A stretch of DNA of 26,300 bases from NCBI GenBank assembly GCA_035293845.1, contig DATGMB010000159.1, positions 1 through 26,300 on the forward strand, written 5' to 3'. A program made the translations under genes and the position numbers. The DNA comes from DATGMB01 sp035293845. GTDB lineage: Bacteria; Acidobacteriota; Terriglobia; Bryobacterales; Bryobacteraceae. Of the stretch, positions 6,988 through 15,440 are shown piece by piece (within the stretch, counting starts at the first letter, position 1; every line of letters starts with the position of its first letter). The notes under the pieces are model-generated. The model searched no databases. It worked only from the letters and a program-made list of their open reading frames with translations, and was not told the origin of the DNA.

Positions 6988-8066
6988 CGTTGAATCCGCG
7001 CGGACCCGCCTTTCGCGAAGGCGCGGACCTGATCGAGCGTGGCCATGGTGGTGTCGCCCGGGAACGTGGTCAGCAGCGCGCCGTGCGCCCAGCCCAGCCG
7101 CACCGCCTCTTCGGGCGATTCGCCGGCCAGCAGGCCGTAGAACAAGCCGGACGCGAACCCATCGCCGCCGCCCACGCGGTCGTAGACATCGAGCTCGGCC
7201 GTCGGCGCCGTATACGTCTTGCCGTCGATCCAGGCCACGGCGCTCCAGCTATGGCGGTTGGTGGAGTGCACCTCGCGCAGCGTGGTCGCCACGGCCTTGA
7301 CCTGCGGGTGCTTCTTGGTCACCTGCCCGATCATGCCGAAGAAGGCGCTCGGATCGAGCTTGGACGTGGTATGCACGTCCACGCCGGGAATCCCCAGGCC
7401 TTTCTGAAGGTCCTCTTCATTGCCGACGAGCACGTCGACGTTCCGCACGATGCGGTCCAGCACCTCGACGGCGCGCTGTTCGCCGCCCGAGATCGCCCAC
7501 AGCTTGGCGCGATAGTTCAGATCGAACGACGTCACGGCGCCCGCCGCCTTGGCCGCCTGCATGGCTTCGACGATCAGCTCCGAGGTGGTGGGCGAGAGCG
7601 CCGCGAAGATGCCGCCGCTGTGGAACCAGCGCACGCCGGCCCCGAAGATCGCCTTCCAATCGAAATCGCCCGGCTTGAGGAGCGCGCCGGCTTCATTCGA
7701 GCGGTTGTAGAACACCACGGGGGGCCGTACGCCATAGCCGCGGTCGCTGTACACCGTCGCCATGTTCGGGCCCTGCACGCCGTCATGCTTGAAGTGCCTG
7801 TAGAACGGCTGCACGCCCATGGCGCGGACGCGCTCGGCGATTAGATCGCCGATGGGATAATCCACCATGGCGGTGGCGATGCCGGTTTTCATACCGAAGC
7901 AGTTCGCCAGATTCGCGGCGCAGTTGAACTCGCCGCCGCTCACGTGAATCAGGCACTCCGTGGCTTTGCGAAAGGGAACGATCCCCGGATCCAGCCGGTG
8001 TACGAGCGCGCCGAGCGAGAGAAAATCGAGCGCGCCTTCCTTGCGAATGTTGAGTCCAGTGGCCAT
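6984..8066 (-). CDS. kdgK: PfkB-family sugar kinase, 2-keto-3-deoxygluconate kinase-like
   Basis: The 360-residue cytoplasmic kinase has the PfkB/ribokinase fold. Visible are an N-terminal glycine-rich substrate segment (HVSGGEFNCAANLANCFG), the central SFDLNYRAKLW strand typical of KDG kinases, and the C-terminal ATP/anion-hole signature DRVGGGDGFASG with its catalytic Asp. The likely reaction is phosphorylation of 2-keto-3-deoxygluconate to KDPG in hexuronate or modified Entner-Doudoroff catabolism. I chose the ATG at 8066 because a GAGG precedes it by seven bases; a TTG at 8072 is the upstream alternative. It lies downstream of gnd across an 81-base gap holding a hairpin, and its stop overlaps the start of the KdsC-like gene. 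The exact sugar remains inferred. Confidence 0.85.
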   Translation of the reverse strand: MATGLNIRKEGALDFLSLGALVHRLDPGIVPFRKATECLIHVSGGEFNCAANLANCFGMKTGIATAMVDYPIGDLIAERVRAMGVQPFYRHFKHDGVQGPNMATVYSDRGYGVRPPVVFYNRSNEAGALLKPGDFDWKAIFGAGVRWFHSGGIFAALSPTTSELIVEAMQAAKAAGAVTSFDLNYRAKLWAISGGEQRAVEVLDRIVRNVDVLVGNEEDLQKGLGIPGVDVHTTSKLDPSAFFGMIGQVTKKHPQVKAVATTLREVHSTNRHSWSAVAWIDGKTYTAPTAELDVYDRVGGGDGFASGLFYGLLAGESPEEAVRLGWAHGALLTTFPGDTTMATLDQVRAFAKGGSARIQR

Positions 8067-8101
8067 TTGCAATCCTCAATCTAACTGCCGAGACGCAGAG
8101 A

Positions 8102-8134
8102 CGCCGAGGAAAAACCAAAAGGACTTTCTCGGCG
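8102..8134. repeat. Hairpin between gnd and the sugar kinase, in GAGACGC-type repeat DNA
   Basis: CGCCGAG at 8102-8108 can pair with CTCGGCG at 8128-8134, extended by a few A-T/G-T pairs, with an A-rich loop. The flank 8084-8108 is made of near-repeats of GAGACGC(A/C). There is no T-run, so a classical terminator is doubtful. It may attenuate read-through from gnd into the kinase gene or belong to a dispersed intergenic repeat. Confidence 0.45.
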
Positions 8135-8147
8135 CCTCGGCGGTGAA

Positions 8148-9605
8148 TTAAACCGTGTATGTTCCGGCGGAAACCGTGCCGCCTTTGCCGGTCCAGTTGG
8201 TGTGGAAGAACTTGCCGCGGGGCTGGTCGATGCGCTCGTAGGTGTGCGCGCCGAAATAGTCGCGCTGCGCCTGCAGCAGGTTGGCGGGCAGGCGCTCGCT
8301 GCGGTAGCCGTCGTAGAACGCGAGCGCGGTGGTGAACGCCGGAACCGGGACGCCCGATTCCACCGCCTTCGCCACTACGCGCCGCCAGGAGCCCTGGCAG
8401 CGCTCGATCACGCCATTGAAATATTCATCGAGCAGGAGGTTGCTGAGCGCCGGGTTGCGGTCGAAGGCTTCCTTGATCTTCCCGAGGAACGCCGAACGGA
8501 TGATGCAGCCTGCGCGCCACACCAGCGCGATGCCGCCGTAGTTGAGGTTCCAGTGGTATTCCTTGGCCGCTTCGCGCAGCAGCATGAAACCCTGCGCGTA
8601 GCTGACGATTTTCGATGCGAGCAGCGCCTGCCGGATATCCTCGACGAACGCCGCGCGGTCGCCTGTAAACTGGAATTTCGGCCCTTTGAGAATCTTCGCT
8701 GCTTCGACGCGCGCCTCTTTCATCGCGCTGAGGCAGCGCGCGTAAACCGCTTCACCGATCAGCGTGACGGGCATCCCGAGATCGAGCGAGCTGACGCTGG
8801 TCCACTTGCCGGTGCCCTTCTGCCCGGCCGTGTCGAGGATCTTGTCGAGCACGTAGTCGCCTTTTTCATCGCGATACGCCAGGATGTCGCGCGTGATTTC
8901 GATGAGGTAGCTATCGAGCTCGCCCTGATTCCATTCGGCGAAGACGCGGTGCATCTCCTCGTTGGACATGCCGAGGCCTTCCTTGAGCAACTGGTACGCC
9001 TCGCAGATGAGCTGCATGTCGCCGTACTCGATGCCGTTGTGCACCATCTTGACGTAGTGCCCGGCGCCGTCCTCGCCCATCCAGTCGCAGCACGGGGCGC
9101 CATCCGGCGTCTTGGCGCAAATCGCCTGGAAGATGTCCTTCACCAGCGGCCAGGCTTCCGGGCTGCCGCCCGGCATCATCGACGGGCCGAAGCGCGCCCC
9201 TTCCTCGCCGCCCGAAACCCCGGTCCCGATGTACAGCAGCCCCTTCCCGGCCAGGTACTTGGTGCGCCGGATGGTGTCCGGGAAATGCGAGTTGCCGCCA
9301 TCGATCAGCAGATCGCCGGGCTCCAGATGCGGCAGCAGAAGCTCGATGAAATCGTCTACCGCCTGCCCCGCCTTCACCATCAGCATGATCTTCCGCGGCC
9401 GCTTCAGCAGGGCAATCATCTCCTCGATCGAGTGCGCCCCAATGACGTTCTTGTGCCCCTTGGCGGCATCGTTCAGGAATTCATCGACTTTGGAGACGGT
9501 GCGGTTGTAGGCCACCACCTTGTACCCGTGGTCGCTCATGTTGAGGATGAGGTTCTGGCCCATGACAGCCAGGCCGATTAGGGCAATATCTGCGGTTGCT
9601 TCCAT
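8148..9605 (-). CDS. gnd: 6-phosphogluconate dehydrogenase, decarboxylating
   Basis: The 485-residue enzyme oxidatively decarboxylates 6-phosphogluconate to ribulose 5-phosphate with NADP+ in the pentose phosphate pathway. Seen are the N-terminal dinucleotide fold (IALIGLAVMGQNLILNM; Gly16 of the GxGxxG-like motif), NRTVSKVDEF after beta2 as in NADP-specific forms, the substrate signature VSGGEEGARFGPSMMPGG, the catalytic segment GAGHYVKMVHNGIEYGDMQ with Lys and Asn, and the long helical C-terminal domain ending in the FHTNW tail. Length is normal for the long-chain class. The ATG at 9605 has only a weak GGA upstream. Its first 47 codons and about 60 bases upstream are repeated at 18334-18535 in the same orientation. 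Confidence 0.96.
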   Translation of the reverse strand: MEATADIALIGLAVMGQNLILNMSDHGYKVVAYNRTVSKVDEFLNDAAKGHKNVIGAHSIEEMIALLKRPRKIMLMVKAGQAVDDFIELLLPHLEPGDLLIDGGNSHFPDTIRRTKYLAGKGLLYIGTGVSGGEEGARFGPSMMPGGSPEAWPLVKDIFQAICAKTPDGAPCCDWMGEDGAGHYVKMVHNGIEYGDMQLICEAYQLLKEGLGMSNEEMHRVFAEWNQGELDSYLIEITRDILAYRDEKGDYVLDKILDTAGQKGTGKWTSVSSLDLGMPVTLIGEAVYARCLSAMKEARVEAAKILKGPKFQFTGDRAAFVEDIRQALLASKIVSYAQGFMLLREAAKEYHWNLNYGGIALVWRAGCIIRSAFLGKIKEAFDRNPALSNLLLDEYFNGVIERCQGSWRRVVAKAVESGVPVPAFTTALAFYDGYRSERLPANLLQAQRDYFGAHTYERIDQPRGKFFHTNWTGKGGTVSAGTYTV

Positions 9606-9666
9606 GATTTTTTCCGTTCAGGCGCGCCTCGGGCGTCAAGGCCGGGCGTATGCAGGATTCCAGACG
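9466..9666. repeat. Direct repeat copy A: 5' end of gnd plus upstream DNA
   Basis: This stretch covers the first 47 codons of gnd and about 60 bases upstream, and aligns with 18334-18535. In the 140-base coding part I count 10 mismatches and no gaps (about 93% identity); the upstream part adds several mismatches and one single-base gap. Both copies point the same way and lie 8868 bases apart. Confidence 0.9.
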
Positions 9667-9688
9667 TCAGTCTCCCTTATAACATGCC

Positions 9689-10381
9689 TCACGGCCGTTC
9701 GCCGAAGCGCAGCCGGGGGCGAGTTCGGGATGGAGCGTGGGCCGGGAATGGGGGATTAGGGGTTGGGGATGGGCGATCGGGAGCGGGTGGAGCGGCGGAA
9801 GTGGAATTTGCAGGAACGAAGCCAATTTCGGGTGAAGCGGTTGTGGGTTCAATGGGTTCGGGGCATGTTTCAGGCGCTTCGGCGGGAGCTTCGACCTGTG
9901 GCGCGGCAGGCCGGGCGGCGGCGAGCCCGCGGAGCTGATTCAGGGTGCGGTGGTAGCTGCGATCGAGCGTGTTGAGACGGACCTGGATCCGCGTGAGCTC
10001 CATCTCGAAGTGGCGGAAGGCGAAGGCAATGGAGGGGCCTCCGTGCGGCCGCAGTGTACGGAAGGCCTCGGGGTTGTTTTCAAGCATCTCATGCCACAGG
10101 TCGGTTTCGATGCGGCACACGCGGCGGATGAGCCACTGGTTGCGGACGAGGGCATCGACGAGATCGCGCTCGGCGCGGGTGGCGGGTTGGAATTGGGTCT
10201 GGTATTCGGCGACCAGGGCATCGAAGGCGGCGGCGTCTTCGCCCGGAATGACGAGGGATTCGGCATAGAGACCGGAGCGCAAAGCGTTGGCGCGAGAGAC
10301 GGCTTTGCCGGCATCCGAGCGGGGGCCGGTCGAGAGCTGCGAATTGCGCCGGTTGGCAGCGATTTGAGATTTGGTTGGCAT
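9689..10381 (-). CDS. IAANRRN-family protein of unknown function, copy A
   Basis: The 230-residue protein starts with a basic segment (SQIAANRRNSQLSTGPRS, then GKAVSRANALRSGLYAES) that recurs in many acidobacterial proteins. A middle acidic and helical part follows (VIPGEDAAAFDALVAEY, ERDLVDALVRNQWLIRR, RIETDLWHEML), then a helix around FRHFEMELTRIQVRLNTLDRSYHRTLNQLRG. The last 70 residues are Pro/Ala-rich and partly encoded by a heptanucleotide array. The basic N-terminus could bind DNA, by loose resemblance to NUMOD-like or phage small-protein motifs, but this is a guess. A paralogue lies at 18486-18995, and both sit just upstream of a gnd 5' end. No catalytic motif was recognised. Confidence 0.75.
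   Translation of the reverse strand: MPTKSQIAANRRNSQLSTGPRSDAGKAVSRANALRSGLYAESLVIPGEDAAAFDALVAEYQTQFQPATRAERDLVDALVRNQWLIRRVCRIETDLWHEMLENNPEAFRTLRPHGGPSIAFAFRHFEMELTRIQVRLNTLDRSYHRTLNQLRGLAAARPAAPQVEAPAEAPETCPEPIEPTTASPEIGFVPANSTSAAPPAPDRPSPTPNPPFPAHAPSRTRPRLRFGERP
9742..9790. repeat. Degenerate heptanucleotide array 1 (TNGGGGA units)
   Basis: Seven consecutive 7-base units, with consensus near TTGGGGA, run from 9742 to 9790 (CCGGGAA, TGGGGGA, TTAGGGG, TTGGGGA, TGGGCGA, TCGGGAG, CGGGTGG). They lie inside the 3' coding part of IAANRRN copy A and encode its Pro-rich tail. The period resembles the short tandemly repeated heptamers known from cyanobacteria. Confidence 0.6.
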
Positions 10382-10681
10382 AGGCTTTCGTGTCGTGATG
10401 CCCCGGGCCGGCCAGAACCGGCCGCCTCAGGCTTCGAACCGAGGAAAGCACGTGCGAGGGGTGGACTCTGAAATTGGGGGTGGGGAAGCGGTTGAAAAGG
10501 CTTCGAATATAAATTTCAACTTGCCGTCAACGGGATGGCGCGCCGGCGGCGGGGTCGCAGGTGAGATCGGCGGGGCATCCTTCCTGTGGGCCGCATAAGT
10601 AGAGTTATCGCCGCCGAGCCCACAAGGCCCGTTCCCCGCGCAGATTTAACCATTAATTCTGGCGCAAGGCATAGCACCTAA
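10382..10681. other. Gene-free stretch upstream of IAANRRN copy A
   Basis: No supportable gene is seen. The stretch holds the leader of the minus-strand IAANRRN gene, including a 29-base element at 10460-10488 and an AT-rich patch at 10504-10519. Both have counterparts upstream of IAANRRN copy B. On the plus strand an in-frame TAA at 10679-10681 blocks any upstream extension of the TonB receptor fragment. Confidence 0.5.
10460..10488. repeat. Conserved element upstream of IAANRRN copy A
   Basis: The core TCTGAAATT followed by a G-run and GGGGAAG also occurs at 19091-19120 ahead of copy B, with most of about 30 positions matching. It lies about 80 bases from the start codon here and about 95 in copy B. 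It may be a promoter or leader element, or the edge of a duplicated cassette. Confidence 0.5.
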
Positions 10682-13481
10682 GGTCCCGGATGTACTACCA
10701 TCGACCACTCGCTCGGCGAAGGCGCGGTGCAGATCAAGTTCGTGACCAAGGGCGGCACCAACCAGTTCCACGGCGGCCTCTACGAAACCAACCGCAACTC
10801 GGCATTCGAGGCCTGCGCCTACTTCAATTGCCTGCAGGGCGCCGCCAAGGACCGCATCAACCTCAACGAATACGGCTTCACCATCGGCGGGCCCGTGAAG
10901 AAGAACAAGCTGTTCTTCTTCGAATCCTTCGAGTTCTTCGACCTGCCGCAGTCGTTCGTCGAAACCGGCACGTGGCTGACGCCGCAGGCGGCCAGCGGCA
11001 TTTTCACGTATAACGCCGGCGGCACGGTCAGGACCGTCAACCTGTTTACTCTTGCCGCGCAGGCGGACCCCTCGCTCGCGCCGACGATCCGGCAGTTCCC
11101 TACCGCGCCCGATCCCACGCTGGCCAAGACGTATTCGCTCATCAACCAGCTCACCACCAGCAGCGGCACGCTGGTCAGCCGCATCGCCACGAACAACGAT
11201 TACAACCGCCAGAACTTCACCTGGAACCCCAAGGCGGTGAATAACCGGAAGTTCCAGACCGCCCGCATCGATTACAACCTGACCGAGAAGCGAACGCGTG
11301 GCAGGCGGCCTCCAATTCTTCCCTGCTCAATACCGTAACGCTCGGGCAAGCAGCCGGCGACCCCGACAACACCGGCTCGACCTCGCTCTTCACCACCACG
11401 ACGCTGCCCGACGCCAGCGCGACACAGTTGAGCGACGCCGCCAATCTCTACGCGATTGTGGCGGGCCGCGTGACGCAGGTCACGAGCTCCGCCGTTCTCG
11501 GCGAGAAAACGCGCACCTACGGGCCGAACTTCGCGGTCGACCGCAAACACATGCGGGAAGGCGCGGCGTACGCGCAGGATACGTGGCGCGTCACGAGCAA
11601 CCTCACGCTGACGGGCGGCCTGCGGTGGGACTGCCAGGGCGCCATCAATAACCTCGATAACCTGTATACGCGGCCGGGATTTGCCGGGCTGTTCGGCGTT
11701 TCGGGCGTTGGCCACCTGTTCCAGCCGGGCACTCTGACGGGTTCGGCGCCGGTGTTCTGGCTGGTGCCTCCGGGCACCGGCGGATATGATGGCGGCGCCG
11801 GCCGCTTCAATCCGACCGTGGGGATGGCTTACCGGTTTTCCGGCGGCGGATTCCTCCACTGGCTCACCGGCGATGACGCGGTGCTGCGCGGCGGCTTCAG
11901 CATTTCCACGATCCGCGAAGGCATCGGCTACCTGGACGGCGTCTGGAACGTGAACCAGGGCCGGAGCCTGGCCACCCCGGCCAGCGCCACCGCCAACCCG
12001 AATATCTTCCCGGCTGGAGACGTGCTGTTCAGCGATTCCAGCTTCCCCTCGGTCGTCCCGAGCTCCATCGATCCCTCGTTCCCCAACCCCAGCTTCCCGC
12101 TGCCTCTGCAAAGCGGCCAAAGCGTCGAGGACTACAACCCGAGCATCCGGCCGGAATATGTCGAAGGCTGGACGTTCGGGTTCCAGAGGCAGTTGAGCCG
12201 CAATACGGTGATCGAGCTGCGCTACGTCGGCAACCACGGCGCGGACCTGTGGACCACGGTGAACCTCAACGAGGTGAATGTCGTCGAAAGCGGCTTCGCG
12301 CAACAGTTCGCGGCGGCGCAGAATAACCTGGCGATCGCCAACGGCATCAGCGTGGCGCAACTGCTGATTCCGACCACGAAGCTGACCGTGAACAACTACG
12401 GCAACCAGGGGCTCCCCGGCCAAGTCAATGTGCCGCTGATCACCACCGCCATCGGCAGCAACACCGACCAGACGACGGTCACGCAGCTCATGCAGGGGCA
12501 GGCCGGCGCCACCGCCAACGCCATCCCCACCAATGCCACCCGCATGGCGAATCTCACCAAGGCGGCTACCCGATCAACCTTTTCCAGGTGAACCCGAACA
12601 ACGGCGGCAACTCGACGGAGTTGACCAACCGGAATAACTCCACGTACAACTCCGGCCAGGTCGAAATGCGCCGGCGCCTTTCCGCCGGGCTTCAGCTCCA
12701 GGCGAGCTATTCGTTTTCCAAATCGCTCACCGACTCCAACCTGGCGACCCTGCGAAACTGGGGCGGCGAGAAGGGCCCGGTTGCCTTCGATATCCGGCAC
12801 GGCATCAAGGCCGCCTGGATCTACCAGCTTCCCTTCGGGCAGGGCCGCAGCCTGCTTTCCGGCGCCCACGGCGTTTTCGGCAAGGCGGTCTCCGGGTGGG
12901 AGATCGCGGGCGTGGGCCGGCTGCAAAGCGGCACCCCTATCAATATTCTGAGCGGCCGCAATACGTTCAACCAGAACGATGGCGGCGTGGTGCTGCACAA
13001 CATGACGGCCAAAGATCTCCAGAACATGATGGGCCTGAACTTCACCAGCCAGATCAATTCCAACGGCGTCGCCACGGGCACGGCGTACCATCTGCCGCAA
13101 TCCCTGATCCAGAACACGCTCGCCGCGTTCAACATCAGCGGCACGTTCAACCCCAACTCGCCTTACATCGGGCCGTGCAACACCGCGGGGCAGATCTGCG
13201 ACCACGTGTTTTTGTGGGGGCCGTGGCTTTCCAAATGGGACGTCAGCCTGGTGAAGCGGACGCAGATCAAGGAACGGCTGAACTTCGAGTTCCGCGTGCA
13301 GGCGCTCAACGTCTTCAACCACCCGAACAGCCTGATTCCCGGCGGCGCCGTCACGAACGGCAACATCAATACCACGATCGGCTCGGCGTTCGGGCAGACG
13401 ACCTCCGCGTTCCGCGATCTGAATAACACCAACGATCCCGGAGCGCGCAGCCTCGAGTTTGTCGCGCGGCTGAATTTCTAG
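10682..13481 (+). pseudogene. TonB-dependent receptor (Oar-like), N-terminally truncated and frameshifted
   Basis: Remnant of a large outer-membrane TonB-dependent receptor of the Oar-like kind abundant in acidobacteria. The first piece (10682-11338) opens within the plug domain (QIKFVTKGGTNQFHGGLYE, then GFTIGGPVKKNKLFFF); an in-frame TAA at 10679 removes any signal peptide, regulatory domain and plug start. At about 11290, after DYNLTEK, the frame changes and homologous text resumes with WQAASNSSLLN, so barrel sequence appears to be missing. The second piece runs to about 12555, where a further shift (NLTK to HQGGYPINLF) leads into the last piece ending at TAG 13481 with the aromatic-ended LEFVARLNF, a normal barrel C-terminus. 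At least three lesions make a functional receptor impossible. Confidence 0.88.
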
Positions 13482-13890
13482 GCGTTGTTACACCGACCGG
13501 CGCCGGCACGCACGCCACGAAGCCGACAAACCGGCGCCGAGGAGGAGCCGCGACCCAGGCTCCGGAGTGGGGTTGGTGTTCCAGTCGGCAACCCAATCCG
13601 GCAAATGAAGGCGCCTCCCCTCTGGGAATCAGTGAATACCTCCGTCAATTGGCCGCCGCAACAGCCCTGTATTTATCCGCCAAAGTTTTGACCGTCTTTT
13701 GCGCGGAATGCACCCAACCAATTCGTTCGCAGCGAAATTTATCGCGAATAGTACTACTCGATGACCGCTCCGAAACTGGAACGTCGTTAACCAGGATAGA
13801 AGCTGTTTCTCGGATTTCCCGGCAAGGCGGATGGAGGAGAACCATGAAGACGTTCGCAGGCCGAAACAGCGCATCATTACGGAGGAGAGG
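13482..13890. other. Gene-free stretch between receptor pseudogene and PEP-CTERM gene
   Basis: No intact gene is seen in about 400 bases. The left part contains a possible PEP-CTERM tail on the minus strand (13488-13628). The right part (13640-13830) is less GC-rich than its surroundings and probably holds the promoter of the PEP-CTERM gene that starts at 13891, but I cannot place -35 and -10 boxes with confidence. Confidence 0.4.
13488..13628 (-). pseudogene. Possible remnant of a PEP-CTERM protein C-terminus
   Basis: Read on the minus strand, the segment gives DWNTNPTPEPGSRLLLGAG followed by a short Leu/Ala/Ser/Trp stretch and an Arg cluster (CRRRSV) before TAA. This order (PEP motif, hydrophobic segment, basic end) is the exosortase recognition tail. 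The frame is closed upstream by a TGA at 13631-13629 and the helix is interrupted by Arg, so this would be a decayed tail of a lost gene. Chance similarity is possible in such GC-rich DNA. Confidence 0.35.
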
Positions 13891-14646
13891 ATGTTCAGAG
13901 CGATTCTGCGAACTGTTACGATCACGGCTGGTATGGCAGCCGTATTTCTTCCCGCCTACGGCAGTACGATTGGCGTGAACTTCACCAATGGTGGGATTCT
14001 CATGCAGCCCACCGATCAACCTGGGGTGGTTCCCGGAGCCGACTGGAACAACGTCATCGGCGGCTCGGGCACAGGTATCGCCCTGCACGACAGCACCGGC
14101 GCAGCTACCACGGCGACTATCAGCTTTACTGCCGCAGGAGTCTATGGCGGGTTCAGCCACCCCTCCACTACGAACTCGGCAACGAACCTGATGTATGCCG
14201 ACGGGCTATACGGCGACCCATCGGGCGGTGGTGAAGTACAGATCACGCTTTCCAACATCCCTTATGCGGAGTACGATGTGTATGTCTACGCGTCCCAGGA
14301 TGGATCTCAGACTAATGTACTCTCAATCACGGACGGTACCACCAGGTTTTACTACCGGGGCAATGGCAGCTCCAACAGCAGCGCAAGCTCCCTGCTGTTG
14401 ACCGCCAGCACAAACCCGGGTAGCCCGACCGTTGGTCCGGCACAATATCAGTTATTCTCCAATGAGACCCTTCCCAGCGTTACTCTTACGACGGGCGGCT
14501 CCGTACACAATGTCATCAGTAATAACGTTTTCGGGCTGCAGATCGTCGATCTAACGTCCCCGACGCCGGAGCCGGATTCGGTGCTCCTGCTCGCAGGCGG
14601 GCTGAGCTTGATGATCTTCATCACGCGCCGCGGCCTCAGGCGCTAG
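13891..14646 (+). CDS. PEP-CTERM sorting domain protein, exported
   Basis: The 251-residue protein has an N-terminal signal peptide (MFRAILRTVTITAGMAAVF, cleavage near AYGS) and a mature part rich in Gly, Thr, Ser and Asn. The latter begins with IGVNFTNGG and has the ADWNNVIGGSGTG and YDVYVYASQDG stretches seen in a large family of exported PEP-CTERM proteins with a jelly-roll-like domain. The tail TPEPDSVLLLAGGL plus hydrophobic helix and RRGLRR is the exosortase-recognised sorting signal, so it is expected at the cell surface or in exopolysaccharide. I chose the ATG at 13891 because GGAGGAGAGG stands directly ahead and the signal peptide begins there; an in-frame ATG at 13831 would add an unlikely charged leader. 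Ligand unknown. Confidence 0.85.
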   Translation: MFRAILRTVTITAGMAAVFLPAYGSTIGVNFTNGGILMQPTDQPGVVPGADWNNVIGGSGTGIALHDSTGAATTATISFTAAGVYGGFSHPSTTNSATNLMYADGLYGDPSGGGEVQITLSNIPYAEYDVYVYASQDGSQTNVLSITDGTTRFYYRGNGSSNSSASSLLLTASTNPGSPTVGPAQYQLFSNETLPSVTLTTGGSVHNVISNNVFGLQIVDLTSPTPEPDSVLLLAGGLSLMIFITRRGLRR

Positions 14647-14796
14647 CCCGAACTGACCCCGCGATTGGCGATAGCGATTTTCGGGCCATCCGCCGGCTGC
14701 ATTCGCAGCGCTCGAACCGGATAGCCTGCTGGTGGAAGGCAGCGCTCCGGTGGCGGTTGGGGCTGGCGCGGCGGCGGAGGTAGCCGCGCCTGAACG

Positions 14797-14822
14797 GCGG
14801 GCGAAGCACTTGCTTCGCCCGC
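14797..14822. repeat. Perfect 11-bp inverted repeat with 4-base loop
   Basis: GCGGGCGAAGC (14797-14807), loop ACTT, then GCTTCGCCCGC (14812-14822) form a strong hairpin downstream of the PEP-CTERM gene. There is no T-tract, so it could be a Rho-independent-like end without a tail, a REP-like element or an RNA-stabilising hairpin. The rest of 14647-14933 contains no supportable gene. Confidence 0.55.
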
Positions 14823-14933
14823 GCCCCATTTGCGCCCAACAGTACCCGGTACGCGCGGAACGCCTGGAACCGTGAGTTGAATTGAAATCAGGGCGTAATT
14901 CCTTTACCGTAGAGTCTGCCCTCGGTTGGACTC

Positions 14934-15440
14934 ATGATAGGGGATTTCCAGGCGGAATACGATGAATTGCGCGCGCTTGCGGCGCAATTCATGCGCCGCC
15001 ACCCGGAAGCTTCCACGCTGCAGGCGACCGCCCTGGTCCACGAGGTCTACCTCAAGCTCGCTCAGAGCGCTCGCGAGTACCAGGACCGCACGCACCTGCT
15101 CTGTACCGCCGCCACCGCCATGCGCCAGATCCTGGTGGATCATGCGCGGGCGCGCCGGAGGCTCAAACGCGGCGGTGACGTCATGGTCGTGACGCTCGAC
15201 GGGACGGAGCTCGCCATGAGCGACTGCCTCGACGTGCTGATCCTCAATGATGCGCTCGAGCGCCTTGCCTCGTGGGACGAGCGGCAGGCGCGCATCGTCG
15301 AGCTGCGGTTCTTCGTAGGGATGAGCGTGGCGGAGGCCGCCGAGGCTCTGGCGGTCTCGGAGAAAACCGTGGCGCGCGAATGGGCCATGGCCCGGGCATG
15401 GCTGCAGCGGGAGCTGCGCCCGGCGCAGGAGACGCCTTGA
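14934..15440 (+). CDS. ECF-family RNA polymerase sigma factor (TIGR02999-like)
   Basis: The 168-residue protein resembles the ECF sigma factors common in acidobacteria and planctomycetes (sigma-70 ECF-like, TIGR02999). It has region 2 features (ALVHEVYLKLAQ; HLLCTAATAMRQILVDHARAR) and a region 4 helix-turn-helix (IVELRFFVGMSVAEAAEAL with AVSEKTVAREWAMARAWL) near residues 120-160. It directs RNA polymerase to stress or surface-related genes. Its TGA (15438-15440) overlaps the TTG start of the downstream Ser/Thr kinase gene (TTGA), so the two are translationally coupled, a standard sigma-kinase pair in these phyla. The ATG at 14934 lacks a strong ribosome binding site. Its targets cannot be read from the window. 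Confidence 0.9.
   Translation: MIGDFQAEYDELRALAAQFMRRHPEASTLQATALVHEVYLKLAQSAREYQDRTHLLCTAATAMRQILVDHARARRRLKRGGDVMVVTLDGTELAMSDCLDVLILNDALERLASWDERQARIVELRFFVGMSVAEAAEALAVSEKTVAREWAMARAWLQRELRPAQETP

Noticed and set aside
8202..9581. Long plus-strand open frame opposite gnd
   Set aside because: The minus strand encodes a full 6-phosphogluconate dehydrogenase with all motifs; the plus-strand frame is a codon shadow of GC-rich DNA.
9606..9688. TTGACG upstream of gnd as a -35 box
   Set aside because: No acceptable -10 hexamer lies 16-18 bases downstream, so I did not annotate a promoter.
11272..12423. Minus-strand frame of 383 residues opposite the TonB receptor
   Set aside because: The plus strand has clear receptor barrel motifs; the opposite frame shows none.
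14671..14875. Plus-strand frame with LLVEGSAPVAVGAGAAAEVA between the PEP-CTERM gene and the sigma factor
   Set aside because: No start codon at a sensible place, no ribosome binding site and no recognisable family; compositional open frame is the simpler reading.
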